Positions 6,807-14,102 of a DNA stretch of 50,173 nucleotides are shown here, piece after piece. The position numbers and the translations under genes were made by a program. The first letter of the stretch is position 1. The number at the start of each line of letters is the position of its first letter. Origin of the DNA: Paraktedonobacter sp964250225 (lineage in GTDB: Bacteria > Chloroflexota > Ktedonobacteria > Ktedonobacterales > Ktedonobacteraceae); NCBI GenBank assembly GCA_964250225.1, contig CAXUEY010000025.1, positions 1-50,173 of the forward strand, written 5' to 3'. The notes beneath the pieces are model-generated. The model did not search any database, was not told where the DNA came from, and worked only from the letters and a program-made list of their open reading frames with translations.

Positions 6807-8975
6807 CTACGACGATCCGCTTTGAGGATACTGCGTCACGTACTCCTTGAGCTTCTCAGCAGCGTCGCGCGTCATGCCGTCTATGGCGACCAGTTCTTCG
6901 AGGCTGGCCGCGCCTATGGCCTTGATAGAGCCGAAATGCTGCATCAGGGCTTTTTTGCGCTTGGGACCAATGCCCGGTACCTCGTCGAGCACGGATTTGA
7001 AGGTTTTCTCTGAACGCACTTTGCGGTGATAGGTGATGCTGAAACGGTGCGCCTCGTCGCGGATACGCTGGAGCAGGTAGAGGCCCTGCGAACTGCGCGG
7101 CAAGCTGATCGGCTCGCTGGCGCCGGGAATGTAGATCTCTTCGGCGGTGGCGAGTTTGGTGTGCGACCCTTCTTCTTTGGCCACGCCAATCGTCGGGATG
7201 TCCAGCCGTAGCTCGCGCATGACCTCCAGCGCGGCGTTCAACTGTCCCTTGCCCCCATCGATAATCACCAGATCGGGCAAGGCCCAGGCGTGCTGCATGC
7301 TGCTCTCCGCCTTCTCACTGTTCGCCATATCTACCTCATCCGTGTTGTGCTCCGACTGCTCACCTTCGACGACATTGCCCACACGCGTGCCATCCTCCAG
7401 AACTTCATTGATCTCATGCGCGTTGGTGCTACCCCCATTCCGCAGCGATGCGTTGTCGACAACCTCATCTTGTGTGGTGGGTGCGTTCGCGGCTTTCTGG
7501 CTAACTGTATCGACGACTGCCGTGGCCTCGGTGTCAAGCTCGGCCTCTTGTTGGCTCGCGGCCTTGCGGAAGCGGCGGCGCAGGACTTCCTGATGGCTGG
7601 CGAAGTCGTTGGCGCCCTCGACGGTCTTGATCTTGAAGCGGCGATACTCGCTGTTGCGGGGCCGTCCGCCCTCGAAGACGACCATCGCGCCAACAGAGTT
7701 GGTGCCCTGGGTGTTGGAGATGTCGTAGCACTCGATGCGGCGCGGGGGCGTGGCAAGGTTGAGCGCCTCCTGCAACTCTTCCAGCGCCAGTTGCGTCTTC
7801 TGGCTATCGCTTAGCCACTTGATGCGCTGCTGCTCCAGCACCTCGCGCGCGTTTTGTCGGACCATCTCGACCAGGCGCAGTTTCTCGCCGCGTTTGGGTT
7901 CGCTGATGGTCACGGCGCCACGCCGCTTCTCTTTCAGCCACGCTTGCAGGGTTGTTTTGTCGTCGGGCTCGGCCTCGACGACGATTTCAGCGGGGATATG
8001 CGGCACGCTCTCGTAGAATTGCAGGAAGAACGAGGCCATGATCTCGCCGGGGCTGCTCTCACGCGTGCCCTGTAAGATAAAGAATTCGCGTCCGACCAGC
8101 TTGCCGTTGCGGAAGAAAAAGACCTGCGCGCACGTCTCGTCGTCCTGGCTGGCCAGGGCAATCACGTCCTGGTCGTCCTGCCCCTCGGTGGAGATGATGC
8201 GCTGCTTCTCCAGGATACGCTCGACGGCTTTGATGCGGTCACGGATGCGCGCCGCATCCTCGAAGTTGAGGTTCTCTGCGGCCTCCTCCATCTTGGCCTG
8301 CAAGTTCTTCAGCACCTCGTCGTGCTTGCCTTCCAGGAAGAGAATCACCTGCTGGATGACCGCGTTATACTCCTCACGCGTGGTATAGGCGACGCAGGGC
8401 GCGATGCAGCGATGGATATAGTATTGCGTGCAGGGCCGGGTCAGCAGCTTCTGCTTCCAGCCCGCTGGCGGCTCGCCCTCCGCTGGTGGCGCCCATCCGC
8501 TGGCCTCGTAACGGCACGTCCGAAAGGCAAAGAGTTTGTTGAGCAAATCGAGCGTGGCATCGACGGCGCCGGAATTGGTGTACGGGCCGAAGTAGCGGTT
8601 GCCGTCGCGCTGGAAGTTGCGCACACGGTAGACGCGTGGAAAGTCCTCGCTCAGTGACACTTTGATATAGGGATAGCTCTTGTCGTCGCGCAACAGTACA
8701 TTATATTTGGGCCGGTACTGCTTGATAAAATTGCTCTCCAGGACCAGCGCCTCAACTTCATTGCGTACCACCAGAAACTCGATATCCTCGATTTTTGCGA
8801 CCATGCTGCGGTTCTTGGGGCTGTGCTCGGTTGATTCCTGGAAATACGATCTGACGCGGTGAAAGAGGGAGATGGCCTTACCTACGTAGATAATCGTGCC
8901 CTGCGCATCTTTCATCAGGTAGATCCCCGGTTTATGGGGCAATGAGTTCAAGACAGACTGGATTCGTTCGTTCAT
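6807..8975 (-). CDS. uvrC: Excinuclease ABC subunit C
   Basis: 722 residues against about 600-620 for typical UvrC, the nuclease of nucleotide-excision repair that cuts both sides of a lesion after UvrAB loading. Order: GIY-YIG domain (PGIYLMKDAQGTIIYVGKA, residues 15-95; 3' cut), a Cys cluster C164/C182/C190/C194 matching the UvrC iron-sulfur site, UvrBC motif (FEDAARIRDRIKAVERI, about 238-255), RNase H-like domain with D418 (ECYDIS) and D573 (IIDGGKG) for the 5' cut, and a tandem HhH C-terminus (PGIGPKRKKALMQHFGS). The excess is an Asp/Glu/Asn-rich insert at about 471-566, between the two halves of the RNase H domain. It stands alone with its own promoter upstream. Confidence 0.96.
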   Translation of the reverse strand: MNERIQSVLNSLPHKPGIYLMKDAQGTIIYVGKAISLFHRVRSYFQESTEHSPKNRSMVAKIEDIEFLVVRNEVEALVLESNFIKQYRPKYNVLLRDDKSYPYIKVSLSEDFPRVYRVRNFQRDGNRYFGPYTNSGAVDATLDLLNKLFAFRTCRYEASGWAPPAEGEPPAGWKQKLLTRPCTQYYIHRCIAPCVAYTTREEYNAVIQQVILFLEGKHDEVLKNLQAKMEEAAENLNFEDAARIRDRIKAVERILEKQRIISTEGQDDQDVIALASQDDETCAQVFFFRNGKLVGREFFILQGTRESSPGEIMASFFLQFYESVPHIPAEIVVEAEPDDKTTLQAWLKEKRRGAVTISEPKRGEKLRLVEMVRQNAREVLEQQRIKWLSDSQKTQLALEELQEALNLATPPRRIECYDISNTQGTNSVGAMVVFEGGRPRNSEYRRFKIKTVEGANDFASHQEVLRRRFRKAASQQEAELDTEATAVVDTVSQKAANAPTTQDEVVDNASLRNGGSTNAHEINEVLEDGTRVGNVVEGEQSEHNTDEVDMANSEKAESSMQHAWALPDLVIIDGGKGQLNAALEVMRELRLDIPTIGVAKEEGSHTKLATAEEIYIPGASEPISLPRSSQGLYLLQRIRDEAHRFSITYHRKVRSEKTFKSVLDEVPGIGPKRKKALMQHFGSIKAIGAASLEELVAIDGMTRDAAEKLKEYVTQYPQSGSS

Positions 8976-9010
8976 TGAAATATGACCACCCGGTTTCTGG
9001 TGTTGTTCGT

Positions 9011-9040
9011 TCTATACTATAGGTCGCGCAGTTTTTTCAA
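9011..9040 (-). promoter_or_regulatory. Putative uvrC promoter
   Basis: On the minus strand: TTGAAA (plus 9035-9040), an 18-bp spacer, TATAGA (plus 9011-9016). It lies 36 bp before the uvrC start. No SOS (LexA) palindrome was seen in it. Confidence 0.5.
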
Positions 9041-9131
9041 AAGGATGTGCAAAGACCAGCGGTGCCCTCAGTATACCATACTATGCAGTCTGACGCGTTG
9101 CGCGCCGGGCTGATGGCTTGCAAGCCAACAT

Positions 9132-9186
9132 GTCGTTGGGTATGGTGTGTACTGGCCGATTGTCGTGGAAAACGTCGTTGGGTATG
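9132..9186 (+). repeat. 13-bp direct repeat upstream of lipoprotein gene
   Basis: GTCGTTGGGTATG occurs at 9132-9144 and again at 9174-9186, 42 bp apart (about four helical turns), in the leader of the lipoprotein gene. This spacing suits two copies of a binding site on the same DNA face. Confidence 0.4.
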
Positions 9187-9274
9187 TGTATGCGCGGATC
9201 AGTGGGGCTATCGTTTTTGTAAAGAAGAACGGTTGCCCGCTCACTGGCTGCGCCTCTCTAAAGGAGAAAACATC

Positions 9275-9877
9275 ATGTTGAAACATTTCTTTTTTACACC
9301 TGTATGTCTTGTAGCGCTCGTGCTGCTGCTCTCAGGATGCGATCTCTCGGTTCACGCGAAAAACACGCAACAGGCCTCGCCAGCCGCATCAGTCGCGCAG
9401 AACACGGTTGTGCCTGCCGTCTCGCCAGTTGTGCAGAGCACTGCTGCTAACCCGGTCGCGCCTGTTGCCAGCGCATCTGCCGGGGCTGTGACGACTGACC
9501 CACCGATTGTGCAGGCCCCCACGATCTCTTCGATACCAGAGCGGCCCGCGCCAGTTTCGGTGGCTTTCCCAACGTTCGCGCCCGATCCTGGGGCGCGGGT
9601 GCTTTATAACCGAGCTGGGGCACAGGCAGGGAGCAATGAATCCAGGGTTTTTACTAACTCTTTTCCCGCTACACCGGGCTTTCTCGTCCATATTATTTGC
9701 CGGGGCTCTGGTCTGATCAAAGTCGAGGTGAGTAGCGGCATCATTAACGAGCTGAGTTGTCCACAGAGCGACAATGTGAACGAGTATTATACCTCCGCGC
9801 CATCTTCCCGCTACGCCATTCGCGTCACAGCGATGGGCGCTATCGTGTGGCGCGTCGTGGTTGAAGGGATAAATTAG
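9275..9877 (+). CDS. Lipoprotein of unknown function
   Basis: 200 residues. The ATG at 9275 has AAAGGAG 7-8 nt upstream; a longer in-frame extension to 9047 lacks a ribosome site and would bury the signal peptide. The N-terminus (MLKHFFFTPVCLVALVLLLS then GCDLS) is a lipoprotein signal peptide with an LSGC lipobox, so the mature protein is attached to the outer face of the membrane. Residues 25-95 are a Pro/Ala/Val-rich linker (SPVVQSTAANPVAPVASA). The C-terminal 100 residues (FTNSFPATPGFLVHIICRGS, ending AIVWRVVVEG) look like a small beta sandwich with two or three Cys. No family is recognised. It is followed by a hairpin terminator and then the tnpB element. Confidence 0.75.
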   Translation: MLKHFFFTPVCLVALVLLLSGCDLSVHAKNTQQASPAASVAQNTVVPAVSPVVQSTAANPVAPVASASAGAVTTDPPIVQAPTISSIPERPAPVSVAFPTFAPDPGARVLYNRAGAQAGSNESRVFTNSFPATPGFLVHIICRGSGLIKVEVSSGIINELSCPQSDNVNEYYTSAPSSRYAIRVTAMGAIVWRVVVEGIN

Positions 9878-9910
9878 CGTAGAGGCAGGGAGATACCCTG
9901 ACCCTTCGTC

Positions 9911-9946
9911 TCAGGTACCGCAAGACTATAGGAGTTGCGGTACCTG
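9911..9946 (+). terminator. Hairpin terminator after the lipoprotein gene
   Basis: CAGGTACCGCAA and TTGCGGTACCTG are perfectly complementary over 12 bp with an 11-nt loop. The hairpin lies 34 bp after the stop and has no U-tract. Confidence 0.55.
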
Positions 9947-9961
9947 ATCAATTGGATTGAT

Positions 9962-11325
9962 CCATGCCATCATCTGAATGTGGCAAGGAGACCCGGTGCA
10001 TTTTATGCCGGGGAGGAATTGCCACGTCCTGCAGGACGCGTCCCCTTGCCATCCACCTTGCTTGGGTTGACTTTTCACATGCTAGCAGATATCATGTGAG
10101 ATATGAAACAGAAACGAGCCTTCAAGTATCGATTTTATCCAACGGACGAGCAAAAACACCTTCTTGCTCAGACCTTTGGGTGTGCTCGTTTTATCTACAA
10201 TTGGGCCTTGCGCAAGCGTACCGATGCCTACTATAAAGAGAACCGGCGACTGTACTACAGCGATACCTCCGCCCTGTTGACTGAACTGAAAAAGCAGGAA
10301 GAGTACACCTGGCTCAATGACGTTTCGTGTGTGCCGACCCAGCAAGCCTTGCGGCATCTGGACAAGGCCTTCAGGAACTTTTTCGCTGGGCATGCCAAAT
10401 ACCCCGCCTTCAAAAAGAAACGCCATCAGCAAAGTGCTGAGTATACTACTTCTGCGTTCAAGTGGATTGATGGCACGCTCACCCTTGCAAAGATGAGTAC
10501 CCCCCTTGCTATCCGCTGGTCGCGCCCCTTGCCTGATGGAAGTACACCGAGCACCGTGACCGTCTCCAAAGATGCTGCTGATCGTTACTTCGTCTCCATC
10601 CTGATAGAGCAGGATATTTCCCAGCTTGAACCCGTAGAGCAAACCATTGGGGTTGATCTGGGCTTGAAAGACTTTGTGATCCTCTCCACTGGCGAAAAGG
10701 TGGGCAACCCCCATTTCTTCACCACAGACGAGAAGAAACTCGCCAAAGCCCAGAGGCGACACGCGAAGAAGCAAAAGGGTAGTAAGAACCGTACCAAAGC
10801 GGCCAAGAAGGTGGCTCGTCTCCACGCCACGATAGCCGATAGACGCCGTGATTTCCAACACAAACTCTCCACGCGCTTGATCCGTGAAAACCAAACGATC
10901 TGCGTGGAGACGCTGGCCGTCAAGAACATGGTGAAAAATCACGGTCTGGCCAAAGCCATCGCTGACGTGGGATGGAGTACGTTTGTCTCGCAACTGGAAT
11001 ACAAAGCAGCATGGTATGGCAGGAACCTTGTCAAGATTGACCGGTTCTATCCCTCCTCCAAACGCTGTTCCGCTTGTGGGCATATTCTCGACTCCCTTTC
11101 GCTCGATGTTCGCCACTGGACCTGCCCTGAATGTGGGAGGGTCCATGACCGCGATATCAATGCTGCTCAGAACGTGCATGCCGTGGGACTCACGGTATTT
11201 GAAGCCTGCGGAGAGGCTGTCAGACCTGGCGCGGTGAAAACCAAACCGGGCAAGCCTCAGCGAAACAGGAAACCCCACTCGTGAGGGGGGGAATCCCCGG
11301 CTTGGAAAGCCGGGGAGGATGTCAA
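9962..11325 (+). mobile_element. IS200/IS605-type element carrying tnpB only
   Basis: Approximate borders. The left side is preceded by TTGAT (9957-9961), a known target/TAM for some family members. The left end folds into a stem, GTGGCAA (9980-9986) with TTGCCAC (10019-10025), enclosing a CCCGG/CCGGG stem; further palindromes follow at 10025-10038 and 10074-10098. The right end has a 10-bp perfect hairpin (11294-11303 with 11307-11316) and ends GGAGGATGTCAA near 11325. There is no tnpA, so it would depend on a transposase elsewhere. It sits 11 bp past the lipoprotein hairpin and damages no gene. Confidence 0.65.
10103..11284 (+). CDS. tnpB: TnpB RNA-guided nuclease (IS605 OrfB)
   Basis: 393 residues, full length. 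The N-terminal HTH_OrfB region (KQKRAFKYRFYPTDEQKHLL, then CARFIYNWAL) leads into a RuvC-like nuclease whose three acidic residues are all present: D185 (GVDLGLKDF), E269 (CVETLAVKNM) and D351 (HDRDINAAQN). A zinc ribbon (C322, C325, C341, C344) lies between the second and third. TnpB proteins use an RNA from the element's right end to cut DNA next to a short TAM, helping the element persist; Cas12 descends from them. The guide RNA scaffold would cover the gene's 3' end plus the right-end hairpin. The gene appears intact, with no stop or frameshift. Confidence 0.93.
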   Translation: MKQKRAFKYRFYPTDEQKHLLAQTFGCARFIYNWALRKRTDAYYKENRRLYYSDTSALLTELKKQEEYTWLNDVSCVPTQQALRHLDKAFRNFFAGHAKYPAFKKKRHQQSAEYTTSAFKWIDGTLTLAKMSTPLAIRWSRPLPDGSTPSTVTVSKDAADRYFVSILIEQDISQLEPVEQTIGVDLGLKDFVILSTGEKVGNPHFFTTDEKKLAKAQRRHAKKQKGSKNRTKAAKKVARLHATIADRRRDFQHKLSTRLIRENQTICVETLAVKNMVKNHGLAKAIADVGWSTFVSQLEYKAAWYGRNLVKIDRFYPSSKRCSACGHILDSLSLDVRHWTCPECGRVHDRDINAAQNVHAVGLTVFEACGEAVRPGAVKTKPGKPQRNRKPHS

Positions 11326-11341
11326 TTCCGTTTTCTTGGGA
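11200..11341 (+). ncRNA. Predicted omega/reRNA of the tnpB element
   Basis: By analogy with characterised IS605 elements, the guide RNA overlaps the tnpB 3' end and runs to the element's right end. The perfect hairpin at 11294-11316 is the visible scaffold structure. The guide would begin after GTCAA (11325), so flanking bases TTCCGTTTTCTTGGGA (11326-11341) would be the present guide. The 5' border is a guess. Confidence 0.4.
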
Positions 11342-11446
11342 CTGTGCCAGAATGTATTCATGAGCACGTTTTCAATTCCAAAGAGTATTTCAGCGGTCCC
11401 GTGATAGATCGGGTTCATGGGTAAGAAAGGAAATATGGAGGTAATC

Positions 11447-12028
11447 ATGCGAAACATCGTTGTAGCAGAGTTTGTCTCGTTGGACAATGTCATGCAAGCA
11501 CCTGGTGGTGCAGAAGAAGATACTGAGGGCGGCTTCACCCACGGCGGGTGGACAGGACCGTACTGGCACGATGACCTCGGTGCGCACTTCTTTGAGTCCA
11601 TGACTCAAAGTGACGCGCTGCTTCTGGGGCGCAAAACCTGGCAGATCCACGGCGGGGCCTTTGAACCCATGTCAGATGGGGACCCCTTTGGCGATGTCAT
11701 GAACACCATGCCGAAGTACGTTGTTTCCACCACACTGACAACGGCCTCGGCCTGGCGCAACTCCACCTTGATTCGCAGCAATGTGGTCGAGGAAGTACGC
11801 GCCTTGAAAGCACAGCCCGGTAAGAACATCGTCATTGATGGCAGCAGCGTGCTGGTTCATACGCTGGCCGAGCACGATCTGATTGATGAATATAGCCTGC
11901 TTGTGTACCCGGTAGTGCTCGGCAGTGGCAAGAGGCTGTTTCCTGAGGGATCGCGCGTGAATTTACGCCTGATCGAAGCCAGGCCATTCCCATCAGGTGT
12001 GGTGCTCACGCGCTACGCACGCGCGTGA
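11447..12028 (+). CDS. RibD-C/DHFR-like reductase
   Basis: 193 residues from MRNIVVAEFV. The start at 11447 has GGAGG 6 nt upstream; an earlier ATG at 11417 is not supported. The fold is that of dihydrofolate reductase in its RibD C-terminal form: N-terminal strand IVVAEFVSLDNVMQAPGG, DALLLGRKTWQIHGG (near 55), KYVVSTTL, KNIVIDGSSVLVHTLAEHDL, then DEYSLLVYPVVLGSGKRLFP near the C-terminus. Family members reduce diverse substrates with NADPH, most unknown; it is not a true folate enzyme by sequence. It lies directly after the tnpB element and converges on the DUF2255 gene with a 33-bp gap. Confidence 0.85.
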   Translation: MRNIVVAEFVSLDNVMQAPGGAEEDTEGGFTHGGWTGPYWHDDLGAHFFESMTQSDALLLGRKTWQIHGGAFEPMSDGDPFGDVMNTMPKYVVSTTLTTASAWRNSTLIRSNVVEEVRALKAQPGKNIVIDGSSVLVHTLAEHDLIDEYSLLVYPVVLGSGKRLFPEGSRVNLRLIEARPFPSGVVLTRYARA

Positions 12029-12061
12029 TGGGCCGACAAAGGGGGAAATCTTGGAGCAAGT

Positions 12062-12484
12062 TCACCTTTCCGTTGTTTCCTCGCGTTCTTCCAGCTTTGC
12101 CGCAGACAATGGTGAAGCAGGTTCTAAACGCAAGGTCGTCCCGACAATCTCGTCTTGTACCATTGGCCGAGCATAAGAAGAGGTCGGATACTTTTGGAGC
12201 AGAGCATGGCTGACGCGCGAGATCGTTGCTTCATCCGTGATACGAACAGCACGCACAGCCAATTGCTCTCCATTCACATGCAGTGTCGCAAAAGGGAACG
12301 CGATGATCTCTTGATACCAGCGCCCGGCCTGCCCGCGATACGAACGAACATACACATTATTCTCCTCGACGATCACCCAGATAGGAGTCTGACGGGAAGG
12401 GGCCTGAGAAGAAAGCCGAGTTTCGATCACAACTCCTTTTGTCTGTGCCAGGCGCTGGAGTTGTTCCTCATCAAAGTACTTCAT
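12062..12484 (-). CDS. DUF2255 / split-barrel FMN-like protein
   Basis: 140 residues, with an AAGGA site a few nt before the ATG. The body (YFDEEQLQRLAQTKGVVIET, then TPIWVIVEENNVYVRSYRGQ, then GRWYQEIIAFPFATLHVNGE) resembles DUF2255, relatives of the pyridoxamine-phosphate-oxidase/F420 split barrel, in which short barrels bind a flavin or F420. TPIWVIVEENNVYVRS is the typical strand pair of that fold. The last 15 residues are charged and probably disordered. No enzymatic role can be assigned. Stand-alone, minus strand, converging on the RibD-C-like gene. Confidence 0.65.
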   Translation of the reverse strand: MKYFDEEQLQRLAQTKGVVIETRLSSQAPSRQTPIWVIVEENNVYVRSYRGQAGRWYQEIIAFPFATLHVNGEQLAVRAVRITDEATISRVSHALLQKYPTSSYARPMVQDEIVGTTLRLEPASPLSAAKLEEREETTER

Positions 12485-12522
12485 GGGGTCCTTCTTTCAT
12501 TCGATAATTAAGAGCTGGAAGG

Positions 12523-12559
12523 CAGGTCTGGTGCTGATTCCTTACAGATGCCAGACCTG
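12523..12559 (-). terminator. Hairpin after the M16 peptidase gene
   Basis: CAGGTCTGG (12523-12531) pairs perfectly with CCAGACCTG (12551-12559). It lies 27 bp past the minus-strand stop at 12586 and before the DUF2255 gene. Confidence 0.5.
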
Positions 12560-12585
12560 ATTCCTCATATTCGCGCCCGGCGCTT

Positions 12586-13860
12586 TTAGGAAGCGAGCAA
12601 TTCCGCTTCGTTCAGCGGCCCCAGCGTCACCAGCACTTGTTTATCGCGCATAGGGAAGCGTTTGAGGGAGCGCAGTACATCCTCGGTAGTGACTTTCTCG
12701 ATGCGCTCGATCTCTTCTTCGACGCTAATCAGGCGGCCCTCGATGACCCAGTCGTTGGCGATTGAGCGCATGCGTGAGAAGGTCGATTCGCTGCTCAACA
12801 CCATGCTGCTGATCCATTTATCTTTGGCCCGGCGCAGCTCGTCCTCGTGGATGCCGTCGTCCAGCAGGCTGCTCAGTTCGGCCTGGAGCAGTTTGAGTAC
12901 GCGGGGCGCCTCTTCGGGCGTCGAATTGGCCTCCATCATCATCATGCCCGTGCCTTCCATCGCCCAGATGCCCGCGCTGGCTGATTCCGCCAGACCCTTC
13001 TGGTGGATATTCCAGAAGAGACGCGAGCCGTCGCCGTCGCCCAGGATGCTGCCCCCCAGGATCGCGGCATAGTAATCGGGGTCTTTGACATCGACGGCGG
13101 GCATGGAAAGAATCATGATCTGCTGCTTGAGCTTGGGGTCCACCATGATATTCTTGATGGGCTGCGCGGGCTGATAGGGCTGGGCATCCCGGCTGGCATC
13201 GCCGCGTCGCCAGTTGCTGCAATGCTTCTCCGCCAGGGCCACGACCTTTTCCCAATCGAAATTGCCAGCGATGGACAGGATCAGGTTGTTCGCTGCGTAA
13301 CGCTGCTCCCAATAGTGGCGCATCTGGCCGATCTGCATGGCCTCGATACTCTCACGCGACCCCAGCACATCGTGTCCCAGCGGATGCCCGGTAAAGTAGG
13401 TTTGCATCATACGCCGGAAGGCCAGGTTATACGGCTGGTCCTCGGAACGCGCGATTTCATTGATGATGACCTCTTTCTCCATCTCAAAATCGCTCTCGGC
13501 CAGGCGCGGATACATCATATCGCTCAGCAGCTCAAGTGCGCGCTCCAGGTACTCGCCCAGTACGCGGGCATAGTAGACTGTGGACTCGTGCGAGGTGAAG
13601 GCGTTCAGCTCGGCGCCGATTTCGTTAAAGGCCAGCGTAATCTCTTGCCAGTCGAGGGTCGCGGTCCCCTTGAAGACCATATGCTCTAGAAAGTGCGAGA
13701 CACCGATGATCGCGGGATCAGGCTCGTCACGCGACCCCGTGCGCACATAGTACGAGACGGCCACCGATTCGAAATCTGGCATCGGTTGACCGACGATTTG
13801 CAGCCCATTGGGCAGTTGATGCGTATAAAAAACCGGACCATTGGCTGTGGTTTCGGCCAT
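12586..13860 (-). CDS. M16 family zinc peptidase
   Basis: 424 residues. The ATG at 13860 is preferred over 13905 because AAGGAG lies 6 nt upstream and homologues start near here. The inverted zinc motif HxxEH is intact (H56-FLE59-H60 in SHFLEHMVFKGT), and the third zinc ligand is E135 in EVIINEI, 74 residues later as in the family. A second M16 lobe follows (RYAANNLILSIAGNFDWEKV from about 190), giving the clam-shell of one-chain mitochondrial-processing-peptidase-like enzymes. These digest peptides and signal-peptide remnants in the cytosol. The gene is monocistronic and divergent from the GAF histidine kinase. A frequent partner (a second M16 subunit) is absent. Confidence 0.93.
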   Translation of the reverse strand: MAETTANGPVFYTHQLPNGLQIVGQPMPDFESVAVSYYVRTGSRDEPDPAIIGVSHFLEHMVFKGTATLDWQEITLAFNEIGAELNAFTSHESTVYYARVLGEYLERALELLSDMMYPRLAESDFEMEKEVIINEIARSEDQPYNLAFRRMMQTYFTGHPLGHDVLGSRESIEAMQIGQMRHYWEQRYAANNLILSIAGNFDWEKVVALAEKHCSNWRRGDASRDAQPYQPAQPIKNIMVDPKLKQQIMILSMPAVDVKDPDYYAAILGGSILGDGDGSRLFWNIHQKGLAESASAGIWAMEGTGMMMMEANSTPEEAPRVLKLLQAELSSLLDDGIHEDELRRAKDKWISSMVLSSESTFSRMRSIANDWVIEGRLISVEEEIERIEKVTTEDVLRSLKRFPMRDKQVLVTLGPLNEAELLAS

Positions 13861-14102
13861 GTATTTCTCCTTTAAGCTGTTCGGCAGGATTGTTCTTACT
13901 TGCATGATAGCCCTGGTTCTGCTGCTCTGTCAAATGCGCGGGTTGAATCGCACGGGAGCCTATGATATGCTACTGTATAGGTAACAGCAGTGCAGGTAAG
14001 ATAAACTCTGCTGCACATGCAATAGCTTAGCGGCAGGAAGTCATACGTAGCGAGTGCGGAGTAGCAGCCCGGTAAACATGCCAGCACGCGAGGGAAATCT
14101 CA

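Noticed and set aside
10082..11278. 398-codon frame antisense to tnpB
   Set aside because: Shadow of the tnpB coding strand; the plus-strand frame encodes all catalytic motifs, while this one has no family resemblance.
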